Source of the DNA: Moraxella catarrhalis
GTDB lineage: Bacteria; Pseudomonadota; Gammaproteobacteria; Pseudomonadales; Moraxellaceae
Direction: 5' to 3'
Assembly: GCF_001656295.1 (NCBI RefSeq)
Contig: NZ_LXHE01000014.1
Coordinates: forward strand, 62,001-126,000
DNA: 64,000 bases
Under the pieces are notes generated by a model, which saw nothing but the letters and a program-made list of their open reading frames with translations, did not search any database and was not told where the DNA came from. The translations under genes and the position numbers were made by a program. Numbering within the stretch: the stretch's first letter is position 1; each line of letters opens with the position of its first letter. Of this stretch, positions 28,165-37,201 are shown one piece after another.

Positions 28165-29793
28165 TTAGTCTAGCGCAATGTTGTACTGCTCAGGCGTGAA
28201 AAAGTTTTCAATTTCAAAACGAATGGGTTTGCCAATCAAATATTCTAAGTCTGCCACTGTACCAGCTTCGCTAGATAGCATCATATCAATCACGCTTGAA
28301 TGAGCGATGACGGTGAATTGCTTAGGCGTATTAAAGGTGCGTCCATAGCGCATGATTTCACGAAATATCTCAAAGCATACCGTTTCTGCAGTCTTAATAT
28401 AACCTTTGCCATCACAGACAGGGCAAGGCTCACATAGCTGTTGTGGCAGTGATTCTCTGGTACGCTTGCGTGTCATCTCTACCAAACCAAGCTCGCTGAC
28501 TTGAGTGATATTCGTTTTGGCATAGTCATGGGTGAGCTGCTCTTGTAAGCTTGCCAGCACATCGGCTCTGTGCACCTCTTCGGACATATCGATAAAGTCA
28601 AGAATAATGATACCGCCAAGGTTTCGCAGACGAATTTGGCGAGCGATGGCGTGTGTTGCCTCTAGGTTGGTTTTATAAACCGTATCCTCCAAACAGCGTG
28701 CACCAACATAAGAACCTGTATTGACATCAATAGTTGTCATCGCTTCGGTTTGGTCAATGATTAAATAGCCACCTGATTTAAGCTCAACACGGCGTTTTAG
28801 GGCATTTTGCAGATCTTCTTCGACACGATATAAATCAAATAAAGGAATCTCGCCTGCATAATGCGTCACCATCGGTGCAATGAAAGGTACAAACTCTTGG
28901 GCAAAATGTGCTACCTCATGATACATCATCTCATTATCAATCAGCACTTTGGTTGTTTTTTCATTAACCAAATCACGGATACACCGAAGCGGCAGTGATA
29001 GCTCTTGGTAAATCAACTCACTGCGTTTATTGGAATGTAACCGTGTCGCTGCTTGACGGGCGATGATGGTTTGCCAAAGTTGTAATAAATAATAAATGTC
29101 CTCTTTAAGCTTAGACTCACTCATCTTCTCAGCGGCAGTGCGTGCAATCAGTCCGCCTTTTAAGTTGGCGTTTTGCATAAGCTGCGTCAGAATATCTTTT
29201 AATCGTGTCCGCTCTTCAGTTTCTTCGATGCGTATCGATACCCCAACATACTCATCATTTGTAGGTAAATACACCAAATAACGAGATGGTAAAGAGATGT
29301 TCGTCGTCAGGCGAGCACCTTTTGTACCAAGTTCATCTTTGACGACTTGCACCAAAATTTTATCGCCTTCTCTTAGGCGATATTGAATTAATTCAGCGTT
29401 TGGTGACTCAGGTTTTTTGGGTAAAGCAGGTCTTTGGATATCGATGGCTGAGCTATACCCATTTTGCTCGGCACGCTCATCTTGAGAAGCGTTACTTTGA
29501 TGTGCTATGCGAAGCTGTGTAATTGGTGCTGGTGGTGCTTCGTCCAAGCTGTCGCTACTACGCTTGGGTTTTTGCATATCATTGGCATGTAAAAATGCAG
29601 TTCTGGCTTGTCCAATATCCACAAACGCCGCCTGCATACCCGGCAAAACTCGCACCACAGTACCCAAATAAATATTGCCAACCAAACCCAATTTTTGGTG
29701 GCGTTCAATCAAAATTTCACTGGTAACGCCATCAGTCAGCACCGCCACGCGTGACTCCATGGGTGTATAATTAATTAATAATTCTTCTGACAT
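28165..29793 (-). CDS. rng: Ribonuclease G
   Basis: 542 residues (E. coli RNase G 489). S1 domain at about 38-130 is interrupted by a polar insertion (about 75-125, SSDSLDEAPPAPITQ...) not found in the E. coli enzyme. The catalytic aspartates lie in TTIDVNTGS and ILDFIDM; the zinc-link motif CPVC is in CEPCPVCDGKG. It trims 16S rRNA 5' ends and degrades some mRNAs. It follows maf, as in E. coli. The start may instead be the internal Met of MESRVAVLTDG. Confidence 0.95.
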   Translation of the reverse strand: MSEELLINYTPMESRVAVLTDGVTSEILIERHQKLGLVGNIYLGTVVRVLPGMQAAFVDIGQARTAFLHANDMQKPKRSSDSLDEAPPAPITQLRIAHQSNASQDERAEQNGYSSAIDIQRPALPKKPESPNAELIQYRLREGDKILVQVVKDELGTKGARLTTNISLPSRYLVYLPTNDEYVGVSIRIEETEERTRLKDILTQLMQNANLKGGLIARTAAEKMSESKLKEDIYYLLQLWQTIIARQAATRLHSNKRSELIYQELSLPLRCIRDLVNEKTTKVLIDNEMMYHEVAHFAQEFVPFIAPMVTHYAGEIPLFDLYRVEEDLQNALKRRVELKSGGYLIIDQTEAMTTIDVNTGSYVGARCLEDTVYKTNLEATHAIARQIRLRNLGGIIILDFIDMSEEVHRADVLASLQEQLTHDYAKTNITQVSELGLVEMTRKRTRESLPQQLCEPCPVCDGKGYIKTAETVCFEIFREIMRYGRTFNTPKQFTVIAHSSVIDMMLSSEAGTVADLEYLIGKPIRFEIENFFTPEQYNIALD

Positions 29794-29981
29794 TATTTAC
29801 TCTTTATTTATAATTTGGTAATCTTTATCTTATACTTATGGTAAGTGATATTTTCTTAATGTGCAAGTTTAATGCCCCTTAGATGGGTTTATTGATTTCA
29901 TAAATCTGATATCAGTCTATGCAATTTAAACATCGTCATATATAAATTTATCGGTCAATGCAATCAATGAACAAAATGGGG

Positions 29982-30593
29982 CTAATTGACTGTTTGTAAA
30001 GCCATTTTATCAATCAAAGCAAGCGTCTGCGCCAATGGCAGCCCAACAACATTGGTATAACTGCCATCAATCGATAGCACCCAAGCCATCGCACCGCCCT
30101 GAATGGCGTAAGCACCTGCCTTATCCTGTGCTTCGCCGCTTGCCCAATAAGTTGCCATCATCGCTTGGGTGATTTTAACAAAAGTTACTTTGGTGCACTC
30201 ACAAATCACTGACTGATCAATCAGTTGACCTGCCTCGATCACGCTGACACACACTGCCGTCCAAATCTCATGCGATGTCTCTGAAAGCATTTGCCACATA
30301 CGATAAGCATCTGCCCGATCTTTAGGCTTAGTCAGTACCAAATCATCAATCACGCCAATGGTGTCTGCAGTGATCAAAAGGCACTTATTCGGCAAATCGC
30401 CATGCAGGCTTGCTTGCTGCGCCTTGGTCAGCACCATACGATTGATATAGTCTGTTGGCGTCTCTTTAGTTTGCCAAGACTCATCAATCTCAACTGAGCG
30501 CATAATAAATTCAACGCCCGCCGCCAAAAGCAGCTCTTGGCGTCTTGGTGATGTGGATGCCAACACAATGGGCAAAGTTTTTACATCATTCAT
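29982..30593 (-). CDS. maf: Maf-type nucleotide pyrophosphatase (YhdE type)
   Basis: 203 residues. The signature LASTSPRRQELL is at about 11-22, and ESWQTKETP and ITADTIG carry the conserved charged residues. Maf/YhdE proteins hydrolyse dTTP/UTP and modified nucleotides. The maf-rng order is that of E. coli. The gap to rng is 188 bp, so a single unit is possible but not certain. Confidence 0.95.
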   Translation of the reverse strand: MNDVKTLPIVLASTSPRRQELLLAAGVEFIMRSVEIDESWQTKETPTDYINRMVLTKAQQASLHGDLPNKCLLITADTIGVIDDLVLTKPKDRADAYRMWQMLSETSHEIWTAVCVSVIEAGQLIDQSVICECTKVTFVKITQAMMATYWASGEAQDKAGAYAIQGGAMAWVLSIDGSYTNVVGLPLAQTLALIDKMALQTVN

Positions 30594-30707
30594 AATCGGT
30601 TTAAGATAGTAGATAACAAACGCATTATCCGCTTTTTGGCTTGCTTGGTCAAATGACTCACTGATAAATATTTACAAGTAAAAACCCTTAAGACTTGAAA
30701 GTTTGTT

Positions 30708-30735
30708 TTGTGCCTGTGTCAAGCTATGGTACAAT
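30708..30735 (+). promoter_or_regulatory. Probable gatC promoter
   Basis: TTGTGC (30708-30713), 16-bp spacer, TACAAT (30730-30735). Confidence 0.5.
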
Positions 30736-30785
30736 TAGGCTATTTTATTAGGCTTCATGCAGTTAATTTTATAAGACACATCAGA

Positions 30786-30891
30786 CCCAATCAGTATGAT
30801 CAGCTTTTGGCGGCATCTGCGACGGTAAGTAAGCTGCCACCAAGCCATCAATGCGTGGCTTAGTTGCTTGATTTTGGCTGATCATTTTGGG
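30786..30891 (+). ncRNA. Candidate structured leader RNA before gatC
   Basis: Nested pairings: CCCAA/TTGGG (30786-30790 with 30887-30891) and TGATCAGC/GCTGATCA (30797-30804 with 30877-30884) enclose two hairpins, TGGCGGC/GCTGCCA (30808-30814 with 30833-30839, one G-U) and AAGCCA/TGGCTT (30842-30847 with 30856-30861). This makes a three-way junction about 30 nt before the gatC start. It matches no riboswitch class I know. The structure is by eye only. Confidence 0.45.
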
Positions 30892-30919
30892 AAAATTTGT
30901 GTGATTTTTAGGAGTATTC

Positions 30920-31207
30920 ATGTCAATCACCACCGAAGATATTTTGGGCTGTGCAAATTTATCACGGCTTGCGCTTGATGAACAAACCGCACAAAGCTAT
31001 GCAGGCAATTTGGATAAAATCCTAGCTATGATGGACGTCTTAGACAGCGTGAATACCGACGACATCAAGCCTTTGGCGAATATTCACGAAGCCTGCACCG
31101 ATTTGCGTGCTGATGTACCAAATCCTGACATTGACCGAGAAGCTTATCAAGCAATCGCCCCCAAAGCCCAAGATGGGCTGTATTTAGTGCCCCAAGTGAT
31201 TGAATGA
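30920..31207 (+). CDS. gatC: Asp/Glu-tRNA amidotransferase subunit C
   Basis: 95 residues, normal length. The family pattern is clear: ITTEDILGCANLSRLALDEQTAQSYAGNLDKILAMMDVLDSVNTD and NIHEACTDLRADVPN. GatC wraps GatA and GatB in the GatCAB complex, which amidates Glu-tRNA(Gln) and/or Asp-tRNA(Asn). AGGAG lies 5 nt before the ATG. Its stop overlaps the next gene (ATGA). Confidence 0.97.
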   Translation: MSITTEDILGCANLSRLALDEQTAQSYAGNLDKILAMMDVLDSVNTDDIKPLANIHEACTDLRADVPNPDIDREAYQAIAPKAQDGLYLVPQVIE

Positions 31208-31812
31208 TCATGGTTCTACTTAGATCTGTCGCCATCAGTATATTGCTTAGCTTTGGCTTGATGATCGGCAACGCCGCCTTTGGGGCGCCTGCCAAATCTT
31301 CGACTCAAACAGGTCATCTGCCTGCCTTTATTGATTCTGCTTTTGCTGTCAAATACGCACTACAATATCAGCAATACGACAAAATCACGCCCCACATCCA
31401 CCCTACTAAGGGCGTGCGATTTAGTCTATATGCGTATGTCAATCCTGACAAAGATAAGGTATTTAGTCAAGCTGAGTTTGATAAATATTTAAACCAATCC
31501 AAAATCCAATTCACCTGGGGCGAAAAGGACGGCACAGGCGACTTATATATCGTAAGTTTACCAACTTATCTGGCAAACTGGGTGGTGCGTGATACACGTT
31601 TTGAAAAGGTTGGCGTAAACGAATTTTATGGCACTGGCAACAGTCTAAATAACTTGGCAGACGTCTATCCTGAGCATGAATTTGTGGAATTTTATTCTGC
31701 TGGCAGCGAGACCTGCGCTGGCATGGATTGGCGGTGTATGCGACTGGTTTTTGAAACCTATCAAGGTCGCCCTTATTTGGTGGCAATCATCACCGACGAA
31801 TGGACGATTTAG
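31204..31812 (+). CDS. Exported hypothetical protein inside the gat operon
   Basis: 202 residues. A hydrophobic N-terminus (VLLRSVAISILLSFGLMIGNAAFGA) looks like a signal peptide cleaved near AFG-A. The mature part contains HPTKGVRFSLYAYVNPDKDKVFSQAEFDKY and ends with two cysteines (SETCAGMDWRCMRLVFE) likely to form a disulfide, then YLVAIITDEWTI. I know no named family. It is translationally coupled to gatC (ATGA, 31204-31207) and is 37 bp before gatA, so it is part of the transcript. Nothing in it suggests a role in tRNA amidation. Confidence 0.85.
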   Translation: MIMVLLRSVAISILLSFGLMIGNAAFGAPAKSSTQTGHLPAFIDSAFAVKYALQYQQYDKITPHIHPTKGVRFSLYAYVNPDKDKVFSQAEFDKYLNQSKIQFTWGEKDGTGDLYIVSLPTYLANWVVRDTRFEKVGVNEFYGTGNSLNNLADVYPEHEFVEFYSAGSETCAGMDWRCMRLVFETYQGRPYLVAIITDEWTI

Positions 31813-31849
31813 TTTTTATTGTTAAATATGAGTTAATTAAAGGGTTTTT

Positions 31850-33325
31850 ATGACACAATTTCATCAGTTATCGGTTCATGAACTGGTTCAAGGGCTAAAA
31901 AATCAGTCTTTTTCAAGCACAGAGCTGACCGAGCATTTTATCAATCGTATTGACAGCTTGGACGGACAAATCAACAGCTTTATCACCAAAGATTTTGAGA
32001 ATGCCCTAGCCCAAGCCAAACTTGCCGACAAGCAAAGAGCAGACGGCGACAACCGACCGCTTTTGGGCGTGCCAATGGCTCACAAAGACAACCTATGCAC
32101 CAAAGGCGTATTGACCACCGCTGGCTCAAAAATGCTGTATAACTTTGTCTCACCTTATGATGCCACCGTGGTACAAAACATCGCAAACAGCGGATTTGTC
32201 AGCCTTGGCAAGCTTAATATGGACGAGTTTGCCATGGGCTCGGACAACGAAAGCTCACACTTTGGGGCAGTGCATAACCCTTGGGACTTAGGGCGTGTGC
32301 CAGGCGGTTCGTCAGGCGGTTCGGCGGCGGCAGTGGCGGCAGGCTTCGTGCCAGTGGCGACAGGCTCAGACACCGGCGGCTCAATCCGTCAGCCTGCCAG
32401 TTTTTGTGGCATCACAGGCATTAAGCCCACTTATGGGCGTGTGTCTCGCTATGGCATGATTGCTTATGCTTCAAGTCTAGACCAAGCCGGCACCTTTGGT
32501 AAATCTGCCCTAGACTGTGCCTACCTGCTTGACCCGATGAGCGGCTACGACAACAAAGACGCCACATCCATCAATCGCCCCAGTGAGGATTATGTGGCGG
32601 ACATTTTGGCAACAGCCACAGACGGCAAACCTTTGGCAGGCAAAAAAATCGGTGTGGCAAAAGCTTATTTTGGGGCAGGGCTTGACAGTGAGGTAGAAAA
32701 ATCCATTCGCACCGCGCTAGCCAAATATGAAGAGCTGGGAGCGGAAATCGTAGAAGTAGATATTACCGACCCTGCCGTAACGCTTGCCACTTATTATCTG
32801 CTCGCCCCCGCCGAAGCCAGTTCAAACCTATCTCGCTATGATGGCGTACGTTTTGGCTATCGCTGTGAAAATCCCAAAGACTTGCACGACCTATACACCC
32901 GTTCACGCTCCGAAGGCTTTGGGGCAGAAGTGCAACGCCGTATCATCATGGGAACGTACGCCCTATCGGCAGGGTATTTTGACGCTTATTATACCAAAGC
33001 TCAAAAGGTACGCCGTCTGATTGTGGAAGATTTCAAAAAAGCCTTTGAAAAATGCGACATCATCGCAAGTCCCACCGCTCCAACGGTTGCCTATAAACTG
33101 GGTGAAAGCCTTGACCCTGCCAGCATTTACCTTGGCGATGTCTACACCATTGGCGTCAACTTAGCAGGCTTGCCGGCACTGTCGCACCCAGTCGGCATGG
33201 CAAACGGCTTGCCAGTGGGCTTACAGCTCATCGGCAAACACTGGGCGGAAAGTGAGCTATTGACAACCGCTCATATTTATCAGGCAAATACTAAGTTTCA
33301 TCAGGATACGCCAAATTTGGGCTAA
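31850..33325 (+). CDS. gatA: Asp/Glu-tRNA amidotransferase subunit A
   Basis: 491 residues, amidase-signature family. Lys in VPMAHKDN, and the two serines in [14 protein letters not shown] and [12 protein letters not shown], form the Ser-cisSer-Lys triad that releases ammonia from glutamine. Full family length. AAGGG lies before the ATG. Together with GatC and GatB it makes the trimeric enzyme; an accessory module separates it from gatB. Confidence 0.98.
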   Translation: MTQFHQLSVHELVQGLKNQSFSSTELTEHFINRIDSLDGQINSFITKDFENALAQAKLADKQRADGDNRPLLGVPMAHKDNLCTKGVLTTAGSKMLYNFVSPYDATVVQNIANSGFVSLGKLNMDEFAMGSDNESSHFGAVHNPWDLGRVPGGSSGGSAAAVAAGFVPVATGSDTGGSIRQPASFCGITGIKPTYGRVSRYGMIAYASSLDQAGTFGKSALDCAYLLDPMSGYDNKDATSINRPSEDYVADILATATDGKPLAGKKIGVAKAYFGAGLDSEVEKSIRTALAKYEELGAEIVEVDITDPAVTLATYYLLAPAEASSNLSRYDGVRFGYRCENPKDLHDLYTRSRSEGFGAEVQRRIIMGTYALSAGYFDAYYTKAQKVRRLIVEDFKKAFEKCDIIASPTAPTVAYKLGESLDPASIYLGDVYTIGVNLAGLPALSHPVGMANGLPVGLQLIGKHWAESELLTTAHIYQANTKFHQDTPNLG

Positions 33326-33357
33326 GATGAGATTGCCGTATCAATCACTGGGTAAGT

Positions 33358-33418
33358 CGTAGGGTGCCGTTCCACGCACCTTTTAATAAAGGGTATGTTG
33401 GTGCGTCATACGCACCCT
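33358..33418. repeat. GTAGGGTGCG...CGCACC-type intergenic repeat, degenerate
   Basis: It begins GTAGGGTGCCGTTCCACGCACC and ends with the palindrome GGTGCGTCATACGCACC, between gatA and the GNAT gene. It resembles short mirror-like elements found between genes in several proteobacteria. Other copies cannot be checked here. Confidence 0.4.
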
Positions 33419-33500
33419 GCCACCAATCCACGATTTATCCGACAATTTCATTAAAGTACGGATTGATAGTATCACACCACCAAAATATTAAGGACAACCC

Positions 33501-34003
33501 ATGACTGTGATTATTTGCCGTACCGAACAAAAACACGCAGAAGGCGTACAAAAGCTCTATACCAATCAAAGCGTATATAGTCAAACTTTGCACTTACCCA
33601 GTCAATCGGTAGATAATTGGAAAAAGTGGCTTGGCAATATCCCAGAACACACTCATTCATTTGTGGCGGTCGTTTGTGATAATGACACAGAACATGTTGT
33701 TGGCAATGTCTCTTTACGCACCGAAACCAACCCCAGAAGACGGCATATCGGCAATTTTGTGATTGCTGTAAGCGAAAGTCATCAAGGGCAAGGCGTGGGT
33801 AGTCAGCTGATACAGACGATTTTGGATTTGACGGATAATTGGCTGAATTTGAAGCGAGTGGAATTGACCGTTTATACCGACAACAAAAAGCCATTGCCCC
33901 TTATCAAAAATTTGGGTTTGTCATTGAAGGCGAGCATCAAAAATTTGCATTTAGACATGGCGAATTTGTCAATGCTTATACGATGGCGAGAATTAAGGAG
34001 TAA
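33501..34003 (+). pseudogene. GNAT-family N-acetyltransferase, frameshifted
   Basis: The first about 130 codons give a GNAT domain (motif A-like VAVSESHQGQGVGSQLIQTIL around residues 94-114, then LKRVELTVYTDN). At a run of five A (33885-33889) the frame is lost: the open frame goes on as KKPLPLIKNLGLSL to 34031, but adding one A gives the expected end KKAIAPYQKFGFVIEGEHQK and a stop at 34003, three bases before the next ATG. So one A has been lost, or misread. Substrate unknown. AAGGA precedes the ATG at 33501. Confidence 0.85.
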
Positions 34004-34005
34004 TC

Positions 34006-34242
34006 ATGCAAACTATTACTTTACAATTTGATGATGTTTATTATCAAGAGTTAATTAACCAAGTCGGTAAGGATAATTTGGCGGAGTTTTTTCAAAAAAT
34101 TTCCGAGCCTTATTTTTTATTAAATAAAACAATGGATACGCCAATTTCACCAAACAATCGCCCTTACCGTTTGGGTGCATTATCCCATATTAAAGTGCCT
34201 GATAATTTTGATGACATTGAAATCACGGATTTTGATGTATGA
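34006..34242 (+). CDS. Antitoxin-like protein of a type II pair
   Basis: 78 residues: MQTITLQFDDVYYQELINQVGKD at the front and an acidic C-terminus (YRLGALSHIKVPDNFDDIEITDFDV) that resembles the end of antitoxins paired with PIN toxins, where RxGxxKGxxxxxxDFDEPLxDF is typical. Its stop overlaps the toxin's start region by four bases (ATGA). AAGGAG lies five bases before the ATG. The exact family (Phd or DUF2281 type) is not certain. Confidence 0.75.
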   Translation: MQTITLQFDDVYYQELINQVGKDNLAEFFQKISEPYFLLNKTMDTPISPNNRPYRLGALSHIKVPDNFDDIEITDFDV

Positions 34243-34634
34243 GATATTTATTAGACACGCACATTTTATTATGGGCATTGCAAAATAGCCCCAAACTGAG
34301 CAAGCAAGCCAAAGACATTATTACCAATCCAAATAATGAATTATGGTTTAGTTCTGCCAGTATTTGGGAAGTTGCCATTAAACTTAGTAGCGGTAAAGTA
34401 AAAAATGATGAATTGATTGACCCTGATTTATTATATCAAACGCTTTTGCAAGAAAACTATCAAGAATTAACCATAAACGGCACACACAGCAGTGAAGTTG
34501 GGTGTTTGCCATTTATCCATAAAGACCCTTTTGATAGAATGCTCATCACCTAAGCCAAAACCGAACGGTTCATCCTAATGACGGCTGATGATAAAATCAA
34601 GCAATATGATGACATAACCATTTTAATGATTTAA
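34239..34634 (+). pseudogene. PIN-domain (VapC-type) toxin with a premature stop
   Basis: The open part has 104 codons: MRYLLDTHILLWALQNSPKLS (first acidic residue in LLDTH), then LWFSSASIWEVAIKLSSGKV and KDPFDRMLIT. At 34551-34553 a TAA replaces what is CAA (Gln) in relatives; reading on in the same frame gives AKTERFILMTADDKIKQYDDITILMI to a stop at 34632-34634. The lost part contains TAD, the last conserved acidic residue of the PIN active site, so the shortened product is probably not an active RNase. The antitoxin frame is intact. Confidence 0.85.
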
Positions 34635-34649
34635 ATCCAAGGAAACCCT

Positions 34650-36122
34650 ATGACCCAACAAGCCCCCCTAATTGACGGCTATGAAGTTGTGATTGGTATT
34701 GAAATCCACTGCCAATTAAACACTGACAGCAAAATCTTTTCAAACGCCCCCACCGCCTTTGGGCAAGAACCAAACACCCAAGCCACCATTGTGGATTTGG
34801 GCTTTCCTGGGGCGTTGCCTGTGTTAAATACAGGCGTGATTGAGCGTGCCTTAAAATTTGGCATGGGTGTCAATGCCAAACTTGGCACTTATAACACTTT
34901 TGACCGCAAAAATTACTTTTATCCCGACCTACCCAAAGGCTATCAAATCACGCAAATGGCAAACCCCATTGTCGGACGTGGCTACATTGACATCCTTGTA
35001 AACGCAGGGCAAAAAGACGAATACACCAAACGTATCGGCATCACAAGAGCCCACCTAGAAGAAGACGCTGGCAAATCGGTGCATGACGCTGTGCCACAGA
35101 TGACGGGTGTGGATTTGAACCGTGCAGGCACCCCACTCATTGAGATTGTCTCTGAACCTGACATGCGTTCGGTGGGCGAAGCGGTTGCTTATGTCAAGAC
35201 CATTCACGAGCTGGTTACATGGCTTGGTATCTCGGACGCTATCATGGCAGAAGGCTCGTTCCGTGCGGACATCAACGTGTCGGTACATAAGCCAAACACG
35301 CCTTTTGGCACTCGCTGTGAACTTAAAAACCTAAACTCGTTCCGCTTTATTGAGCGTGCCATTAAATCCGAGATTGAACGGCAAATTGATGTCATCGAAG
35401 ACGGTGGCAAAGTCGTGCAAGCCACACGCCTATATGATCCTGAGCGTGATGAAACTCGTGCCATGCGTACCAAAGAAGAAGCCAACGATTACCGCTACTT
35501 TCCAGACCCTGACCTGTTGCCTGTCATCATATCAGATGAGACACTTGCCAAGGTGCGTGCCAATATGCCAGAACTGCCAAGCGTACGCAAAGAGCGATTT
35601 GTGAGTGAATTTGGCTTGACCGCCTATGATGCCAATGTACTAAATGGCAGTCGTGAACTGTCGGATTATTTCTTGCAAGTACTTGATATCATTGGCAAAA
35701 ATAACGCCAAAATCGCAGCCAACTGGGTCATGGGCGAGCTGTCAGGCTCACTGAATAAAAATGAGCTGACCATTGACCAATCACCCATCAGTGCCAAGCG
35801 TTTGGCAGGGCTGATTGTGCGAATTTTGGATGATACCATCAGCGGTAAAATCGCCAAAGAGGTGTTTGGTCATCTGTGGGAGTCTGACAAAAGTGCTGAT
35901 GAGATCATCAATGAAAAAGGGCTAAAACAAGAGACCGACACAGGGGCAATTCAAGCCATCATCGCCGATGTGCTTGCCAATAACCAAACCATGGTGGATG
36001 AATACAAAGGCGGAAAAGAAAAAGCCTTTAATGGACTGGTCGGACAAGTGATGAAAGCAAGCCGTGGCAAGGCAAACCCCGCTCAGGTCAATGCGTTGTT
36101 AAAACAGATGATTGGGCTGTAG
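34650..36122 (+). CDS. gatB: Asp/Glu-tRNA amidotransferase subunit B
   Basis: 490 residues, family length. [19 protein letters not shown] at the start, the signature [19 protein letters not shown] (here [16 protein letters not shown]), the kinase-like cradle domain that binds and phosphorylates the misacyl-tRNA, and the C-terminal YqeY-like tail domain. AAGGA lies before the ATG. A strong terminator follows. Confidence 0.98.
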   Translation: MTQQAPLIDGYEVVIGIEIHCQLNTDSKIFSNAPTAFGQEPNTQATIVDLGFPGALPVLNTGVIERALKFGMGVNAKLGTYNTFDRKNYFYPDLPKGYQITQMANPIVGRGYIDILVNAGQKDEYTKRIGITRAHLEEDAGKSVHDAVPQMTGVDLNRAGTPLIEIVSEPDMRSVGEAVAYVKTIHELVTWLGISDAIMAEGSFRADINVSVHKPNTPFGTRCELKNLNSFRFIERAIKSEIERQIDVIEDGGKVVQATRLYDPERDETRAMRTKEEANDYRYFPDPDLLPVIISDETLAKVRANMPELPSVRKERFVSEFGLTAYDANVLNGSRELSDYFLQVLDIIGKNNAKIAANWVMGELSGSLNKNELTIDQSPISAKRLAGLIVRILDDTISGKIAKEVFGHLWESDKSADEIINEKGLKQETDTGAIQAIIADVLANNQTMVDEYKGGKEKAFNGLVGQVMKASRGKANPAQVNALLKQMIGL

Positions 36123-36166
36123 TTTAAAATCTAAGCTTAATTTCATCATACTTAAGTTTCGTTTTA

Positions 36167-36205
36167 TGCCACGCCAAAGGCTAATAACAATCCTTTGGTG
36201 TGGCA
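36167..36205 (+). terminator. Terminator of gatB
   Basis: A 14-bp stem (36167-36180 with 36192-36205, one G-U) around an 11-nt loop, followed by CTTGTTTTG. Confidence 0.85.
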
Positions 36206-36292
36206 CTTGTTTTGATAAGCACATCATACAATCACCATATGGCACAATTTTTTGATGATTTTACCTTAAGATCAAAAAACTTATAAATTATC

Positions 36293-36320
36293 TTGCAAAT
36301 TGGCAAAAATCAGTTAAAAT
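36293..36320 (+). promoter_or_regulatory. tRNA-Pro promoter
   Basis: TTGCAA (36293-36298), 16-bp spacer, TAAAAT (36315-36320), 11 bp before the mature tRNA. Confidence 0.65.
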
Positions 36321-36331
36321 ATAAAAGATTA

Positions 36332-36408
36332 CGGAATGTAGCGCAGCTTGGTAGCGCACTTGCATGGGGTGCAAGGGGTCGTAGGTTCAAATCCTATCAT
36401 TCCGACCA
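36332..36408 (+). tRNA. tRNA-Pro (GGG)
   Basis: 77 nt with encoded CCA. Acceptor stem CGGAATG pairs with CATTCCG; anticodon stem CTTGC/GCAAG encloses loop ATGGGGT, anticodon GGG at the loop's positions 34-36; T-loop GGTTCAAATCC is present. Closely like E. coli tRNA-Pro(GGG). Confidence 0.96.
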
Positions 36409-36420
36409 AATATTAATTTC

Positions 36421-36452
36421 AGGGTGTCGCAGTCAGCGTTACACCCTTTTAT
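36421..36452 (+). terminator. Terminator of tRNA-Pro
   Basis: AGGGTGT...ACACCCT arms (36421-36427 with 36441-36447) with an inner CGC/GCG pairing, followed by TTTATTTT. Confidence 0.8.
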
Positions 36453-36622
36453 TTTCAATGCTTTTAGTATTTTTCTTATCCCAAATAGCGTCATTTACTC
36501 CCCTTTAAAACCAATCAAATCATTAGTATCATGGTTACTATCCGATTTTATGATACCAACAAGGGATAAAAATGCTCACCGATACGCAAATAAAAAAGCT
36601 TCAGCCATCAGTATTATCATAA

Positions 36623-36653
36623 AAGCACATGATTAACCATTAACCATGTGCTT
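36623..36653 (-). terminator. Terminator of the cytochrome c gene
   Basis: A 14-bp stem on the minus-strand RNA (arms 36640-36653 and 36623-36636 region, one G-U) with a tiny loop and a short T-run. Confidence 0.75.
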
Positions 36654-36676
36654 ATTTTAGATTGACTCAATGGGGT

Positions 36677-37201
36677 TTATTTGGCTTGCTCAAGTATATA
36701 ATTAACCGCCGCATAAACCTCAGATTCTGTCACATCACCAATCGCTTGGGCTGGCATTTTGTTAAATCCTTTGGCAGAGTGTGCCTGTAATGTCTCCAAA
36801 CCTTTTTCATTTAGGCGTTTTTGCCATTCAGCTTTGTCAGTGATTTTTGGTGCTTCAAGCAAGCCTGCATCATGACATACTTTACAAGTCTTTTCATAGC
36901 GGGCTTTACCCACCTCAATAGATGCAGCTTCCACTGGTGCATGACTTGCAGTAACATCAACTGGCTCAGTCACCTCCACCGCTTCAGGGGCGTCTTGGGT
37001 TTCTGCCGTCTCAGGTGTTACTTGAGTTTCAACACTGGGTTCAGGCTGAACTGGGGCAGGCTCACTGGCTGGTGTACTTGGCTGGGTTTCATTAACAGGT
37101 GCAGGCGCGGATGTTGAATTATCGCTGCCGCATCCTGTCAACCAAAGACCCAAACACAAAGAAAAAATAAGTGGCTGTACTTTTAGTTTTTGGTGTTTCA
37201 T
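36677..37201 (-). CDS. Cytochrome c5-like lipoprotein
   Basis: 174 residues. Signal peptide with lipobox LTGC (cleavage before Cys24), a long Pro/Glu/Thr-rich linker (about 25-95), then a small cytochrome c domain with the haem site CKVCH at about 107-111 and a likely Met ligand in KMPAQAIGDVTESEV. It is a membrane-anchored periplasmic electron carrier of the CytC5 type; its partners are unknown. The linker likely lets the haem domain reach across the periplasm. CGGAG before the ATG. Confidence 0.9.
   Translation of the reverse strand: MKHQKLKVQPLIFSLCLGLWLTGCGSDNSTSAPAPVNETQPSTPASEPAPVQPEPSVETQVTPETAETQDAPEAVEVTEPVDVTASHAPVEAASIEVGKARYEKTCKVCHDAGLLEAPKITDKAEWQKRLNEKGLETLQAHSAKGFNKMPAQAIGDVTESEVYAAVNYILEQAK

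Larger units (their letters stand above)
30594..30919. promoter_or_regulatory. Divergent maf/gatC region with gatC leader
   Basis: A 326-bp gap. The gatC promoter is probably at 30708-30735; the leader then runs about 175 nt and contains the multi-stem element at 30786-30891. The maf side has no clear promoter by eye. Confidence 0.55.

Noticed and set aside
36293..36636. Short plus-strand frames over tRNA-Pro and its terminator
   Set aside because: They overlap a certain tRNA and a terminator.
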